42,867 nt of DNA from a virus, in the IMG/VR virus record IMGVR_UViG_3300037882_001547, positions 1-42,867 of that record, one strand, 5' to 3'. Within the stretch, counting starts at the first letter, position 1. Each line of letters opens with the position of its first letter. A model generated the notes under the pieces. That model saw only the letters and a program-made list of their open reading frames with translations, did not search any database and was not told the origin of the DNA. Positions 23,822 to 33,792 of the stretch are shown here, one piece after another. The translations under genes and the position numbers were made by a program.

Positions 23822-23822
23822 T

Positions 23823-24365
23823 TAACACCAAAGGCAATCTCTTGAAAAATACGTATACGGTGAATGAGCCTGCGGTTACGCCTACAGAACCACCTGCATT
23901 TACAACGCGCACCGAAACGTTGCCGCCTGTATGTAGGTACAACCCTTGTGCAGTCGTAGGTAGTGAAGTACCTTCTTCTGTAAGAACGTTGCCTACAGTG
24001 GCGCCGGCTGCGAGTGCTTGCGCCGCAGTAGCATCTAGCAATTCGACACCTCCTGTCGTCGTTCCAACGCTAATCGTGCTAGTAGTCAAACCAGCGCCGT
24101 TAGTCGACGCGGTATTAACAACCAAAAGCACTGATTCGACGAGCGAACGAGCAGGAAGGGTGAATGCAACAGTATCTCTCGTGCCTACCGCCGAAGTCCA
24201 GTCAATCGTGCTACCGGCAACGAAATTAGCGTCTGATCTAACAAAGACTTTCTTGATAGCATCAGACTTGTTATTCGCAGAGGCACGCAGGATTGATTTT
24301 TCAGACTCTTGAACAGCGGCGTAAAGCAATTCAACGCCTAGTCTAGAATTTTGGTTAAGTCGCAT
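23823..24365 (-). CDS. head-associated protein, TTA-terminated
   Basis: 180 residues beginning 1-2 nt after the portal TGA. After a helical start (LGVELLYAAVQESEKS) the chain is Thr/Gly/Val/Ala-rich beta structure, as in capsid fibre or decoration proteins. It lies between portal and protease, where a minor head protein is usual. TTA 23825-23823 stops it just before the next ATG (TTAAATG); the standard code adds two residues. Confidence 0.5.
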
Positions 24366-24384
24366 ATCAGACTAATGAGTAGCA

Positions 24385-25905
24385 TAAAGCTTTTTTCTTA
24401 GCAACAGCTTTAGTCTTTGAGGCAACTTTTTCTTTAACTTTGTTGTTTTCTTTATTTACCTCAAGGGTAGTTTCCGCTTTCAATTCCTCATTAGGATCGA
24501 CTTGAACCTTAGCCATTTTCTCAGGATCGTCGGTTAGCGGAATGTTCCATTCGTCGCATAGCGCCTCAATATCAATAGGAGCGCTCATATTCATCGCAGC
24601 TTCTGCCGCAAGTACCATTTGTTCCAAGGCAGGAGCATCTTGAACTTGAATAATGAAATGAGGAATTAGGTGCCAGTAATCTGGCGGAAAATTCCACATT
24701 ACAATGTACTGAATCAAGTCGCGTGTAATAGCGTCCGCTAGATTACCAGCGTCATATCGCAAAACCTGCATTAGGTTTCGCTTTAGAACTTCCGCTTTTG
24801 CTTGAGAGCCTACACCAGCAGCAATCGTAAACTCATCCGTGGTTAGGATAATACGTGCCGTTTGTTGATCTAGGTATTTGATGAAAATGGTTTGAGGCAA
24901 TTCAGCGGTGAATGAACCTGTAAGGTTTTCTTGAGGCTTAAGCTCAACCGAATCAGGTAGAACGGTATAAGTCAAACCTCCCGTTCCAAGAGCCTGCAAC
25001 GCACGCTCCGCTTTAGCAACGTCGGAATTTTCGCCATTCGTTGTAGCTACACGAGGATTACCCTTAGTTTCTTCTGATTTGGTGTTGTAGTAAGCAATTG
25101 CCCAAGGCTTAGCGAATCGTTCGATAGTCTGCGAAGCACTACGAAGCGCCATTGCCTTAAGCGCCATCATAATACAAAGCTGTCTACCCAAACCGTCGCG
25201 TGTCGGGTATTGCCCACGAATAGAAGGAGCGTGAACGATAAACTTACCAGGGTATTTATCTACCTTAACACCCCAAAATTGCTTAGTACCTGCATTAGAA
25301 GGACTTACGCCGCGATCAGCGATGTACAAATCCCACTTTTCTTGAACGGGGTACTGCAATCTACGTGAGTGTACGAAATCTAGCCGAGTAGGATGAATTT
25401 CTCCCTTAGCGTTTTCATCCCATTTTACTTCTTGCGATCCCAATCCGTAGAACATTGAATGCCATTGCAATTCTTGCAGCGATCTACGAAAGCCTTGGAT
25501 GTTGTGAACGCTTCGCCGAACAAAATCGGCAACTTCCTTAGCCTTTTCTTTGTCTTCTTCTTCTACGTATTGGTTTTCTCGGATGCTATATTGCGATGAA
25601 GTAACGCTAAGAACGCGCTGCGCCATACACGCGTACGTAGAACCGTCCTTTTCAATTAGATCATCTAGCAAATCCACGTAAGCTTCTCGTTCACCCCACG
25701 TGCATCTACGCATAATCATGCTAACCTCGTTCATGGTTAGCTTAGATCCTATCATCGTAGGGTGACGATCTAGATAAGATGCTCCCGAATATTCACCAGA
25801 CGTAACACCGTTCATAGCTTCAGAATTAACTTTAGCTTTTCTAACCTGTTTCACAGGAGAAGCAACAGTGCTTTTTGCTCGTCTATTAGCCATTTTGGGG
25901 AGCAT
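24385..25905 (-). CDS. portal protein (Mu gp29-like), TTA-terminated
   Basis: About 506 residues from ATG 25905 (ATG 25893 is in frame and possible; no ribosome-binding site helps choose). Segments YVDLLDDLIEKDG, LQELQWHSMFYGLGSQEV, and WAIAYYN with LTTDEFTIAAGVGSQA follow the DUF935/Mu gp29 portal layout. The dodecameric portal is the DNA gate of the head. It ends at TTA 24387-24385 (a second TTA at 24375-24373) before the standard TGA 24367. No TTA elsewhere in frame. Confidence 0.85.
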
Positions 25906-25913
25906 AGCACATA

Positions 25914-27395
25914 TAACCAATCGTCGCTAGGCATATCAGGCTCTATCAAACCCATCTGAATAGAAAGCTTAATAGCGTCAACCTCCCTTTCTGCTGAAAT
26001 CAATGATTTGTGCTCTCCAATGATGATTTCCTTGTTATCGCCTTGAGTATCTCGGATATATTTGCCAAGTCCAATTGCTACAGCCCACGCTCTATCACAA
26101 TGTCCGTGCATATCGCGAGGCGTGTGCATCACAACTCTTCCACCTGATGTAGACTTTTGCTCTATTTTAAGCAATTCAGTCATAAGAGTTTTAGACGGTT
26201 CTTCGCTGAAATCACCTGCGATCTTCAGAGTTTCTCTTTCAAGCATATTCTTAAGATTCATCATGTGCTTAACCTGCGAATCTTGATTAAGATCTGCCGA
26301 ATGAACTACCTCTCTGCCGTATTTAGCAATGAACGCGTCGTAGACAGAATATCCTTGCAAACCTCTATCTACACGAATCAGTGTAGGGTTATCTCCGATT
26401 TTAGCACAAAGCAATTCAGCCTGTTCGTGCATAGGCGTTCCACGTAGTTTGTACAAATCAGTTAGATACATTATGTCACCTGCCTGCACGAACTTTGCGG
26501 CGACAGTTAGATCGTGGGTTCTACCTATGTCGACACCCCAAATAACTGGATTATCCTTGTAGCGCTTATCTAGCTTGCTACCAGATTCGCTCATGATGGC
26601 ACGCTTGATAATGTGTTCGGGGAAGTAAGCATTACCAGTTTCCAACCACTTGCACATATATTCAACGTTGTAGATTTCGTCGTTGCCTACTTCTTCGCGA
26701 ATAGCCTGAGCGGATCTAACGCCCTTAAAGCCTTGTTCGATTGCCATTTGCAAATCTACTTCAAAGCAATAATAAGGCGAACCTCTGCTTAGCACTCTAT
26801 GTGCTTCTGTGCCTTTAGCCCATGGTGTACTTAGCACGCTCACAGGATAGCCTCGAGGCTCTTTCATGTTTCCTCTAGAAATCGGAATCGCGGCGCCCCA
26901 GATTTCATCGAATTTTGGCATGAAACAAACCTCGTCGAGAACCAATCTACCAGTTACACCACGAACGGCTCGTCCTGACGCCGGAAGTGCAATAATACGT
27001 TTATGCGTATGCAAGAACGTGATTTGGGTAGACTGTACTTTACATTGGAATCTAGCGTCTGAATCAGAGAAAAACTCTGCTAGCTCGCCACATTCCTTAA
27101 TAAAGTCCTTCGCTTGACGTTCTGTAGCGCTAAGAACGTAAGTATCCATCGGATCGCAGTCTGTTTGCGAACCGTAATCGATACCTACTCCTGAAAGCAC
27201 GGATTCAAGCTGACACGCAAAAGAACCGCCGATACGACGAGATTTAGTAAGGCATTTGATAGTTGCCTTCTGTTCTCGAATCGTGGTTCCTTTGGCTCTT
27301 GAACGCAGCGTTACCCAACGATAACGCGGAACTTTCAACCAAGCAATTTGGTACGGAGTCAATGTAGGTAGAGCAGTTAGCATTCTACCTACCAT
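25914..27395 (-). CDS. terminase large subunit (Mu gp28-like), TTA-terminated
   Basis: 493 residues. A Walker A-like KSRRIGGS (residues 51-58), Walker B LVLDE (151-155) and a nuclease strand VIWGVDIGRTHDLT with Asp289 show the ATPase-nuclease packaging motor. I scanned every codon: the only in-frame TTA is at 25916-25914, after ...SDDW, 8 nt before the portal ATG. The standard code extends it 21 residues to 25851 across the portal start. ATG 27383 is an alternative start. Confidence 0.88.
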
Positions 27396-27402
27396 TGTGA
27401 AC

Positions 27403-27906
27403 TAACGCAGAATCCTCGTCAACTACTTCTTCCATATCCGCATCGATACCTGCGCTTACATCGACTTTAGCTTCATTTAGCTGTTTGATGATTGGAGAAG
27501 CGGTTAGACGATTGTTTCCTTGGAAGGGGAAAATCAATCTAGCAATATCGCCTCCCATACTAGCGCCACGTTGCAATTTCAGACGTTCTATTTCAGCGTG
27601 AACCAAAGCCTTTTGCTCGTCGATTCTACCTTGTCTCCGCTTAGACATCGCATCAAGCGCCTTACCTATCTTCTCTAGAGCATTAGATACGGGTGAAAAT
27701 GCTCTTCCGTCGACGTCACCACCTTCTTCTTGGTTCATTCTAATGACGTCGATTTTGTGCTTAGCGGCTTTTCCCAAGCCTAGGGCTAGATCTCTAGTAA
27801 GATCCGCTAGCTCCATTTCTTCGTCTTCTTGAACCGCTATTTGTAGTTTACGTATAGCGTCGTTGACTTTGTCTAGTTCGTCTTTCGTATTAATGCTACC
27901 TGACAT
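27403..27906 (-). CDS. putative terminase small subunit, TTA-terminated
   Basis: 167 residues with a GAGAGAAG site. Highly charged, helical, with a central KRRQGRIDEQKALVHAEIER coiled-coil-like stretch. Immediately upstream of the large subunit, so it is probably the DNA-recognition subunit. It ends at TTA 27405-27403, 7 nt before ATG of terL; the standard code adds six residues overlapping it. Named by position; no diagnostic motif. Confidence 0.6.
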
Positions 27907-28109
27907 TCCACTTCTCTCGGTTTAGTGATTGAAAACAATTGTGTTCCTTTTCTATTGTAGAATTTAATCTTCAAATCTTCTGACTTAACAAGCATCAAGT
28001 CTCCGTCTTTACAAGACGAACGGTAGTATTCGGCATTCTCGTATACATCGTCAAGCTTGTCGATTTCTTGTTACTTGCAAACACCATTAACATTGTAAAC
28101 CAATTGCAT
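27891..28109 (-). CDS. small ORF read through an in-frame TAA, TTA-terminated
   Basis: From ATG 28109 the frame runs MQLVYNVNGVCK, then TAA (28073-28071), then a clearly protein-like stretch (QEIDKLDDVYENAEYY, later LKIKFYNRKGTQLF) to TTA 27893-27891, 72 codons in all. The part after TAA has no ATG, GTG or TTG until codons 38-39 (TTG-ATG 27998-27993), although coding character is strong throughout. Either TAA is decoded as an amino acid here, or there is a frameshift or rare start. The conservative alternative is a 40-residue ORF from ATG 27995 to TAG 27873. Confidence 0.4.
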
Positions 28110-28350
28110 TGATTTCTGCCAAAGCCTTTAGCGCTTTGGTCTCCTTACAAGAATCCATTTCAGCAGCAAACGTCATAGGTATTCCAGACATAAAAGCAAT
28201 CTTATTGTTCCAGTTATGTCTATTAGAATAAAATTCTAGAGCTTTCAAAGCTATCTCTAGCTTTTTCTTAGCCAACTCCAATTCAGGAATTGTATTAGGC
28301 AAGGCAACCTGCTTAGGGTGTGGTTCATTAGGCAATTCGTTCTTCGACAT
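28096..28350 (-). CDS. hypothetical phage protein, TTA-terminated
   Basis: 84 residues with a GAGGA site. It contains the common phage pattern LE.ALKALEFYSNRHNW followed later by KALKALAEI, seen in many small phage proteins of unknown role. It ends at TTA 28098-28096; standard TAA is three codons later. It overlaps the nuclease-like gene upstream by about 23 nt. Confidence 0.6.
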
Positions 28351-28855
28351 TCTTCAAATCCTCTGCGTATATAGCTTTCTTACCGGTAAACTTCAGCTTA
28401 GTCTGTTTAAACAAGTTATCATCGTGCAATTGCTGCAACGATACAATTTTGTGGATACTGATTGTATCATCGTTGTTTAGAACGCAAAATGCAACAATTC
28501 CTTTTCGTACTTTATGAACACCTGAGTCTCTATCTTCGAATATCCACGAAATACCGTACTTTTTACCTTGTTCTTCGGATTGGCATTTTACGTGTACTCG
28601 GGTTCCATCGGCAAGTCTCAAATCCGGAGTATACCTCTTTTTACTATTCTCGTAAATAGCAATGTCGGGCTTAGTGCAACCACGTGATTTAAGAGCTTCG
28701 TACACTGCAAATTCAGCTAGACATCCTTGATATACATCGTTGCGCGCTTTTTCTTCCGTGATCTTCGCTCTCTTAAGGTAGATGCCGACGTCGCGCTTAT
28801 TGGCAAAGTCTCGTGCTATGTTTTTATAGTCTTCAGTAAGCGTTATAGGCTGCAT
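28328..28855 (-). CDS. PD-(D/E)XK nuclease-like protein
   Basis: 175 residues. Motifs in order: Glu48 in CLAEFAVYEALK, PD at 77-78, then the strand VHVK at 87-90, the order and spacing of a PD-(D/E)XK nuclease core. The third-position acid is His here (HVK), so activity is uncertain. ATG 28855 is chosen because an in-frame TTA (28861-28859) separates it from the earlier ATG/GTG and because it lies 7 nt after a -10 box. It ends in TAA-TGA. Confidence 0.6.
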   Translation of the reverse strand: MQPITLTEDYKNIARDFANKRDVGIYLKRAKITEEKARNDVYQGCLAEFAVYEALKSRGCTKPDIAIYENSKKRYTPDLRLADGTRVHVKCQSEEQGKKYGISWIFEDRDSGVHKVRKGIVAFCVLNNDDTISIHKIVSLQQLHDDNLFKQTKLKFTGKKAIYAEDLKNVEERIA

Positions 28856-28862
28856 ATTTAAC

Positions 28863-28890
28863 AGGTTAACCATTTTAAACACCAGTGCAA
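28863..28890 (-). promoter_or_regulatory. leaderless promoter of the head operon
   Basis: Minus strand TTGCAC (28890-28885), a 16-nt spacer, TAACCT (28868-28863), 7 nt to ATG 28855. It is back to back with the plus-strand promoter at 28896-28926, so head and baseplate operons diverge from one 70-bp control region. Confidence 0.6.
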
Positions 28891-28895
28891 TAAAT

Positions 28896-28926
28896 TTGTT
28901 GTATAATCACCCGAGTAGGGTATAAT
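28896..28926 (+). promoter_or_regulatory. leaderless promoter of the baseplate operon
   Basis: TATAAT at 28921-28926 with 6 nt to GTG 28933. TTGTTG at 28896-28901 (19-nt spacer) is the best -35 box. A second TATAAT at 28902-28907 may be an alternative. Confidence 0.65.
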
Positions 28927-28932
28927 TAGTTA

Positions 28933-29352
28933 GTGGCTGCTTCAACCAGGTATTTTAGACAGGCTCATACAATACGATATGATCCTCAAATTAGAGATTA
29001 CGTTGTCCTATCTAACGGTGAAACCGATGAAATGCACTACGTTGATCAGCGTGTAGCGCTGTTGCTAAATATCGTGCAGGGAACGCTTAGCGGCGATAAT
29101 GTCCTTGGCAACCTACTTAGAACGATACCTAGGCTTCGCACGGCTAATGCAACGGCAGATGCTAAACGAGCAGTAATGAGCGCGCTAGAGCCTTCGATTA
29201 ATGACGGTGAGATAACTGTTACGGATATTGTTGTTCGTTATCCTAACTCAGGTAGAATGGATATATTTGTGACTTATCGTAACGAGGTTCTTTCTAAATC
29301 ATTGCAACCTAGAACAACTTCAATTACAATAGGGGGAAATTCTAATGGCTGA
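28933..29352 (+). CDS. baseplate wedge protein (Mu gp46 / gpW-like)
   Basis: 139 residues from GTG 28933. RVALLLNIVQGTL, LGNLLRTIPR and the end SINDGEITVTDIVVRYPNSG with MDIFVTYRN are the pattern of Mu gp46/gp25-type wedge proteins, which initiate sheath assembly. It overlaps the next gene by 8 nt, ending in TGA. No TTA. Confidence 0.82.
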   Translation: MAASTRYFRQAHTIRYDPQIRDYVVLSNGETDEMHYVDQRVALLLNIVQGTLSGDNVLGNLLRTIPRLRTANATADAKRAVMSALEPSINDGEITVTDIVVRYPNSGRMDIFVTYRNEVLSKSLQPRTTSITIGGNSNG

Positions 29353-30817
29353 TCTTATTCTGCTTAATACAGATGAACTCAGAGATCTGTATCTAAGAGA
29401 CTTCAAAATCAGGCTTCCGTCAGCATCAACGGCGCGCGGTACGGCTCCTTATGTGGACGCTGTCACCCTGGCAGGGGTTACCCCTGCTCTATTTAAAAAC
29501 GCGGTAACCGCCGCTGACAGAGCGCTAATCGGCAAAACGTTTGGCAGTGAGCTAGACATTCTAGCGACTGATAAAGGTAAGCCTCGTTTGCAAGGCTCCG
29601 GTAGTTTCGGTGCAGGTACAATTACAACAGCAACAACAGGCGCTACGGTATCTATAGGTATGCGTCTAAGACACGCCGATACAGGCGAGCTATTCGTAGT
29701 TACCTCAGCTACAGGAACGTATTTCACAGGTAATACGATTGCTGTTAAATCCGTAGGCGTAGGAAGACAAACAAATGTAAGCGGTAAATTGCTTTTCGAT
29801 AGTCCTTCCGCAGGTTTGAATCCTGAGCTTATTGTTACTGGTAAACTGGCAGGCGGAGCAGACATAGAATCTGATTCGGATCTACAGGCTAGATTGATTC
29901 AGCTAAACGCGGCGCCTCCGGCAGATGGAAATGTTGGATCTTACCTGCAATTGATCTATGCTGTAGAGCACGGCGTTCCTGTACATCAAGCATTCGTATA
30001 CCCTTCTATTCTGGCTCCTGGAACCGTAGGGGTTACATTTACCGTTACGGGAACAGGCGCAGGTAGAATTCCTACTGCACCGCAATTGGCTGCTGTAGAA
30101 ACTCATCTTAAGAATAACGTTCCTTTCGATGATTGCATTTTCATGTTGGCAGTTTCACAAATGCCTTCGGGAGACGCTAGAGCACCTATTATAGGAATCA
30201 AATTCGTAACAGGAGAAACAGGCTTTGTGGATCCTGACTATTTTCCTAAATACGATGTTCCAGCAGGCGTTACATCTTGGACGGTGAATAACTCACCAGC
30301 GCCTAGGGCTACGGTATTTAGTATTCAGAACAACACAGGGGTATATACCGATAGCGGTATTAGAGCAGGACAAACTATCGCGCTTTGGAACGGAACTAAA
30401 TTCGTAAATAAGCGCATACTATCGTTTACAGGTACAGGACCTTATACCATTACCGTAGATACCTCGGTAGACGTTTCAAATACAACCTACGTTCCATTCA
30501 ACGGACAATTGGTTTCTCCTTGGAGCAATAAGCTCAACGACATATCGGCGAGCGTTCTTGCTTATTACGATAAGCTATCACCAGGCGAGAATACCAATTC
30601 TCTTCCCGATCCAGGTTACCGTATGCGTAGATTTCCGTACGATTCTATTGATTTTCCTTACGGCGTAACCTCGCGCGTAACCGATGAAATAAGCGATCGC
30701 AGCGACATTCAAAGCGTATCAGTGCTTAGAGGTTTGACGGCTGCGCCTACACCTGGAACACCTGGAGTAAATGTATTCATGTTTGTTCTAAACGATCTAG
30801 CGTTCTACGGAATTTTA
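29345..30817 (+). CDS. baseplate J-like wedge protein (Mu gp47), TTA-terminated
   Basis: 490 residues. It follows the J layout: a helical start (ELRDLYLRDF), LAGGADIESDSDLQARL and a VPVHQAFVYPSI strand in the middle. Inserted beta domains lie around 75-160 and 295-390. About 40 leucines have no TTA until 30815-30817, 2 nt before the next ATG. Standard reading adds 13 residues overlapping the next gene to 30859. Confidence 0.85.
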
Positions 30818-30819
30818 AA

Positions 30820-31320
30820 ATGTCGTATACCCCTAAACTACAGCAAAACCCAAGTGTAAAACCTACCTACGTTGATTTTGGCGACGGAGCCAAAGAGAAC
30901 GATCCTATCTATACTCCTACTGCGCAAATGCCCAAAGCGGAAGAGTATAATGAAATGGGAGGATCCCTAGAAGGCTTGCTGATCATGTCTGATCTAGCCT
31001 CTATTCAAATGACGAATACCGCTGGAACTTATTCCAAGGTTAAAGGTAAGGCTATTAACAAAAACTTCGTAATAGGAGATTTGAACAATCTTGCAGATGG
31101 TTCGGTTACTATTACCAAGAACGGTGTGGGGGATTTGACGTTTCAATTTGACGTAGGAATCATACCTACTATTGAGTTTCCGCCTACTGTGAGCTTTAAT
31201 CATGTTACTTCCCACCAACGATCTTATAATTCCACTGTCGTAGATGGAAGAACCGTTCGTGTAATGCTCTATAATGCAGGCTCTGCCGCAGAGGCGTTGT
31301 TTACCTTGTACGTGAAATTA
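30820..31320 (+). CDS. tail protein of unknown role, TTA-terminated
   Basis: 166 residues from ATG 30820. Strand-rich (VTITKNGVGDLTFQFDVG, TVRVMLYNAG) and ending LFTLYVK. It lies between gp47- and gp48-like genes, so a baseplate or fibre-attachment protein is likely. It ends at TTA 31318-31320, overlapping ATG of the next gene (TTATGC). The standard code adds 55 Arg/Ser/Cys-rich residues that merely read the next gene in another frame. Confidence 0.55.
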
Positions 31321-32276
31321 TGCCACTTTTTTCTGCATTCGCGCCATTCGGCATGTTCTCGTTTAGTGCGCAGCCTTCGAACGCACAACGTATTTACAAC
31401 GCTATGCGAGCGTCTCAAGGCGAAGAGCAAGGCGCGTTTAGAGAGTTTGGCTACCAGGGCGCTAAGCTTTACGCAACGGCAATGATGTTGGGTAGAGTAG
31501 TTGAGCTATACTCTAGAATAACGGAACAACATTCACCTAAAACCGTTACATTCCTACTCCCCGATAAAGAGAAGGAATATGGATTGACTCCCGACGATTC
31601 TAGAACGGAACAAGAGAGAAGGAATAGACTTGGATCGAGATATCTAGCAGGAATCGGCTCGTCACAAGATGATCTAGAACAAGGATTGATTTCAATTCTA
31701 GGCAGCCATTTCCTAGAAATAGTTCCACCAAGCGATCCTAATTTCTCAGATCTAGTAGATAATTTCCCTACTACTCCGCCTAGCTACGCTAACTACCAGG
31801 ATTCAACTAGAGCAGGTAAATGGCTACTAGCTAACCACGATTGGGGATCAAACGCAGGCGCCTTGTCGGCAACCCTCATATGTGGCGAGACTCCCGTTGT
31901 TGGAGAAGAGTACGTATTTGGCTCTCACCTGGAAACCATAGTTCAAAAATGCACGCTTACCTCGGTTGTAGCAACGTCGGATCCTAAGGTGTTTCTACTT
32001 AATTTTGACGGCGTTACTAAGCCTGTTGAAAAAGGACAGGGATTTACTTCTAGTTCTTACCCAATTTGGAGTACAGGTAGACGTAGATTTCTTATTGGTA
32101 TAGCCGAAGAAGCTACAAGAAATCAAAACGAAATTACCGATACGCATAACTACTTGGAAAGAAGTGTCAGAGCGGTTACTTGTTGGAGTTTTGCTACGGA
32201 TCAATTGTTTGGATTTAGAATTGGTGGCGTAGGTGCCACCGATCCTGGATTGCTTGGTTTTACACTTATTCAGTGA
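31320..32276 (+). CDS. gp48/DUF2313-like tail protein
   Basis: 318 residues starting in a TTATG overlap. FLLPDKEKEYGLTPDD followed by QERRNRLGSRYLA resembles the LLP...WE.EFGL....ERR core of Mu gp48/YmfQ proteins, which connect baseplate and fibres. N- and C-terminal parts are longer than usual. No TTA; it ends in TGA. Confidence 0.65.
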   Translation: MPLFSAFAPFGMFSFSAQPSNAQRIYNAMRASQGEEQGAFREFGYQGAKLYATAMMLGRVVELYSRITEQHSPKTVTFLLPDKEKEYGLTPDDSRTEQERRNRLGSRYLAGIGSSQDDLEQGLISILGSHFLEIVPPSDPNFSDLVDNFPTTPPSYANYQDSTRAGKWLLANHDWGSNAGALSATLICGETPVVGEEYVFGSHLETIVQKCTLTSVVATSDPKVFLLNFDGVTKPVEKGQGFTSSSYPIWSTGRRRFLIGIAEEATRNQNEITDTHNYLERSVRAVTCWSFATDQLFGFRIGGVGATDPGLLGFTLIQ

Positions 32277-32282
32277 TATATT
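32254..32282 (+). promoter_or_regulatory. leaderless promoter of the fibre gene
   Basis: TTGGTT at 32254-32259, a 17-nt spacer, TATATT at 32277-32282, 7 nt to ATG 32290. It is located inside the 3' end of the upstream gene. Confidence 0.6.
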
Positions 32283-32289
32283 AACTAAA

Positions 32290-33309
32290 ATGGCACATTT
32301 CACAAGAGTTAGAACATTCGGTGCTTGGAGCGCAAATACCACTCTAGAAGACGAAGAACTAGAGAAATTCGACGCACAACTTAGTAAAGCAATAAATGGT
32401 GATGAAGGAGGTTCGTGGAGCCCTACGTCTAAGATTACCCTTACGGGTAGTTTTGGCTTGCAATCTATTATCCTTAACGCGGGCGGCACTATTCTAGATC
32501 CTGCGCTCTTGGTTGACGCAGACGGCAGTAGGTTTGATATGCTCGCGACGTTTAATAACGGAGCGCTATTTGATAGTACGGCAACCTTCCAGGGCGCCGA
32601 CACAATATTTACGGGCGACGTGTCTTTTACCGATACGTCGACTACGACTAATGACGGAGTTTGGGTTAACCAAGCCGATTTTAAAAACAGAGGCGACTTT
32701 ACTAATGAAGGCGCGCCGTTCGGTAATGGCAAGATTATAACTGAGGGGTCTCGTATTGAGCTAACGGACGCTACTTATCCGACGCGTCCTACAACACCGT
32801 TGATTCCGGCGGCGACAGTGCCCATCGAAATGGTAGTGTCCGCAAGTTCGGATACGTCAATATATGCTGGTAATCCTAGTCTGCGCCCGGGATCGTTTAG
32901 TATCGTGAATCCTATAGGATTGCGCACGGTTCTATTCCACGTAACTCTAAATCCTAACGTTAAATATACTCAGGTAGTTGTTTTTTTCCAAGGAGAGCCC
33001 GGCACGCACGGCGGCATTCCTGCAAATTATCCAACAGCCACTTTGCTAGAATGCGCTTCTGACGCAACATTTACGAGTCTAGGAACCGCAGCGGTTCTTT
33101 CTTCTACGCCATTTGCAACATGGGAATCGTTTGGTGCCCAAGCTCAAATAAATACTGCTGCGTTCTACCCTAAATTTAATAGGCATTACGTAATAGCCGT
33201 GACTACGGAATACGGTGCAAATGCAGTAGGCTCTCTGCTCGTTAACGGTATTAGAGGTACGGGCACAAACGGTACTGTAGGTAACTGTGGTGAGAGAACT
33301 AGCACCTAG
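32290..33309 (+). CDS. tail fibre/spike-like protein
   Basis: 339 residues from ATG 32290, the start given by the promoter. After a short helical head (LEDEELEKFDAQLSKAI) it has short repeating strands (NNGALFDSTATFQGADTIF, TGDVSFTDT, NRGDFTNEG), as in beta-helical or trimeric fibre shafts, then a globular C-terminal domain. It follows the gp48-like gene, where fibres are normally encoded. TAG end, no TTA. Confidence 0.6.
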   Translation: MAHFTRVRTFGAWSANTTLEDEELEKFDAQLSKAINGDEGGSWSPTSKITLTGSFGLQSIILNAGGTILDPALLVDADGSRFDMLATFNNGALFDSTATFQGADTIFTGDVSFTDTSTTTNDGVWVNQADFKNRGDFTNEGAPFGNGKIITEGSRIELTDATYPTRPTTPLIPAATVPIEMVVSASSDTSIYAGNPSLRPGSFSIVNPIGLRTVLFHVTLNPNVKYTQVVVFFQGEPGTHGGIPANYPTATLLECASDATFTSLGTAAVLSSTPFATWESFGAQAQINTAAFYPKFNRHYVIAVTTEYGANAVGSLLVNGIRGTGTNGTVGNCGERTST

Positions 33310-33394
33310 GTATACCCCTACGGCTAATATAGCCACTTAACACACGCTGTCAAGCGGGTAGGCTAAAACTTAAAAGTATGGTAAAAGTAACACA

Positions 33395-33757
33395 ATGACT
33401 ACGTCTCCTAATCTAGTAATTCCGAAACAACACGAAGATAGATCGATAGATGCTGTTCTAGCTCTTGTTAAGATGCAAAATAGAAATATAGATCAGCTAA
33501 CTCTAGAGATCAGAGATATGAGAAAGGATATCAGCTCAAACGGGGGTAACATCACGTTGGTTAACAATAACGTATCAGCCCTAGCTAAAGCTACGGAAGC
33601 AGGATTTACCAACGTGAACGATAGAATTAGTAAAGAATCTCAACGTACTCGTTCAGTTACTAGATTGTGGAGCTCATTTGGGTTTGGAGTGCTTACTATA
33701 GGAGGTAAAGCGCTTCTTGGTAAACTAGGAGAAGTGTGGAATAAGTTTTTTAACTTA
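33395..33757 (+). CDS. holin-like coiled-coil membrane protein, TTA-terminated
   Basis: 120 residues. A long N-terminal coiled coil (IDQLTLEIRDMRKDIS ... FTNVNDRISKESQR) is followed by one hydrophobic helix (LWSSFGFGVLTIGGKALL). This is the XhlA-like layout of membrane proteins that assist lysis. It ends at TTA 33755-33757, and the very next base starts the -35 box TTGACG of the following promoter. Standard reading would translate through that promoter to 33838. Confidence 0.55.
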
Positions 33758-33786
33758 TTGACGTTGCGTATTTGTAATGTTAAAGT
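33758..33786 (+). promoter_or_regulatory. leaderless promoter abutting a TTA stop
   Basis: TTGACG at 33758-33763, a 17-nt spacer, TAAAGT at 33781-33786, 6 nt to ATG 33793. Confidence 0.75.
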
Positions 33787-33792
33787 AGGAAT

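Noticed and set aside
23842-24312. A 156-codon plus-strand ORF opposite the head protein gene, and similar long antisense ORFs at 17021-17407, 14420-14758 and 31995-32732
   Set aside because: They are shadows of strongly coding genes on the other strand, have no promoter or ribosome-binding site, and have the skewed composition expected of antisense reading.
30820-31485. The C-terminal extension after TTA 31318, and the equivalent tails at 19986-20105, 36975-37055 and 40676-40876
   Set aside because: These tails are out-of-frame readings of the next gene, with Arg/Ser/Cys-rich or hydrophobic nonsense composition. I treat them as non-coding rather than as real long overlaps.
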